Shown here: in pieces, positions 6,425 through 6,564 of the stretch
Layout of the letters: each line of letters opens with the position of its first letter
How positions within the stretch are numbered: the first letter of the stretch is position 1
Assembly: GCA_945875135.1 (NCBI GenBank)
Contig: CAMCJO010000126.1
Location: forward strand, 1-6,564
DNA: 6,564 nt
Source: an uncultured Porphyromonas sp.
GTDB taxonomy: Bacteria > Bacteroidota > Bacteroidia > Bacteroidales > Porphyromonadaceae
Direction of reading: 5' to 3'
Made by a program: the position numbers and the translations under genes
Notes under the pieces: model-generated
What the model was told of the DNA's origin: nothing
Databases searched by the model: none
Seen by the model: only the letters and a program-made list of their open reading frames with translations

Positions 6425-6453
6425 GACAGACGCACGAGCCGTGCGTCCCTACA
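6425..6453 (-). repeat. REP-like palindrome, right copy (intact, inverted)
   Basis: On the minus strand it reads TGTAGG, then GACGCACG-GCT-CGTGCGTC, a perfect 8-bp stem with a 3-base loop (6429-6447), with the GTAG foot at 6449-6452. Fifteen bases (6429-6443) are the exact reverse complement of 6359-6373 in the left copy. The two together form a BIME-like inverted pair, which would also fold into one long hairpin. Confidence 0.65.
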
Positions 6454-6513
6454 AAGGGTTACTCGTAAGAGTTTTGGACATTGTGCTTTGGACTAACTGT
6501 GAGTGCATGAAGT

Positions 6514-6564
6514 TGAAACTTTAGTTTCATCTAGGTGAAACTAAAGTTTCATACGGGAGAAACT
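6514..6564. repeat. Nested 16-bp palindromes built on TGAAACT
   Basis: TGAAACTTTAGTTTCA (6514-6529) is a 7-bp inverted repeat with a TT centre. TGAAACTAAAGTTTCA (6536-6551) is the same with an AA centre and is the exact reverse complement of the first. They are separated by TCTAGG, so the block is palindromic at two scales. A further GAAACT at 6559-6564 may start a third copy cut by the window end. It could be a dispersed repeat family, a set of operators or a mobile-element remnant; the sequence does not decide. Confidence 0.7.

Larger units (their letters stand above)
6321..6564. other. Intergenic region without a recognisable gene
   Basis: Together with the terminator, the stretch from the cydB stop to the window end is 335 bases long. 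I see no convincing coding region, tRNA or rRNA in it. It holds two families of palindromic repeats (6353-6453 and 6514-6564), described separately. The bases between them (6454-6513) contain several TTTG motifs but no properly spaced promoter pair. Confidence 0.7.

Noticed and set aside
6472..6512. Promoter for a gene beyond the window
   Set aside because: TTTG motifs occur but no TAnnTTTG element lies at the right distance downstream.
6514..6564. CRISPR array
   Set aside because: Units are only 16 bp, alternate in orientation and have a 6-7 base spacer, so they do not fit a CRISPR repeat-spacer pattern.

Overview
The window looks like chromosomal DNA of a Bacteroidota bacterium, most likely a Porphyromonas-like anaerobe. 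This rests on the DUF4492-cydA-cydB gene order, a CydB of the divergent Bacteroidota type, start codons mostly without strong Shine-Dalgarno sites, a perfect TAnnTTTG promoter element before the oxidase genes, and a GC content near 50-55%. The genus is inferred from overall style, not from a marker gene. All recognised genes are on the + strand.

Region 1 (1-2435) is an accessory operon. The tail of an upstream gene probably overlaps the next start by ATGA. It is followed by a 487-residue fusion of a DarT-like ADP-ribosyltransferase domain to a von Willebrand A (vWA) domain with a complete metal-binding (MIDAS) motif. That gene overlaps, again by ATGA, a 302-residue PP2C-family Ser/Thr phosphatase with an unusual polybasic N-terminus. 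The vWA plus PP2C pair recalls the TerY-P type signalling triads (vWA, PP2C, protein kinase). The ADP-ribosyltransferase would be the effector, and any kinase would have to lie upstream, outside the window. This is the most novel part of the window.

Region 2 (2492-3001) encodes a divergent ArgR-family regulator. Its normal arginine-binding GDDT motif reads GYDT and its DNA-recognition helix is atypical. It is more GC-rich than region 1.

Region 3 (3002-6320) is the cytochrome bd oxidase operon. It has a promoter with a dyad over the likely transcription start, a small one-helix DUF4492 protein, CydA (all haem ligands and key acidic residues present, long Q-loop), CydB, and a strong 18-bp terminator hairpin. 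The proteins would form the membrane quinol:O2 oxidoreductase that removes oxygen and supports nanaerobic respiration.

Region 4 (6321-6564) has no recognisable gene. It holds two inverted REP-like palindromes with GTAG feet, resembling a BIME, and a nested pair of 16-bp palindromes built on TGAAACT, with a possible third copy cut by the window end.
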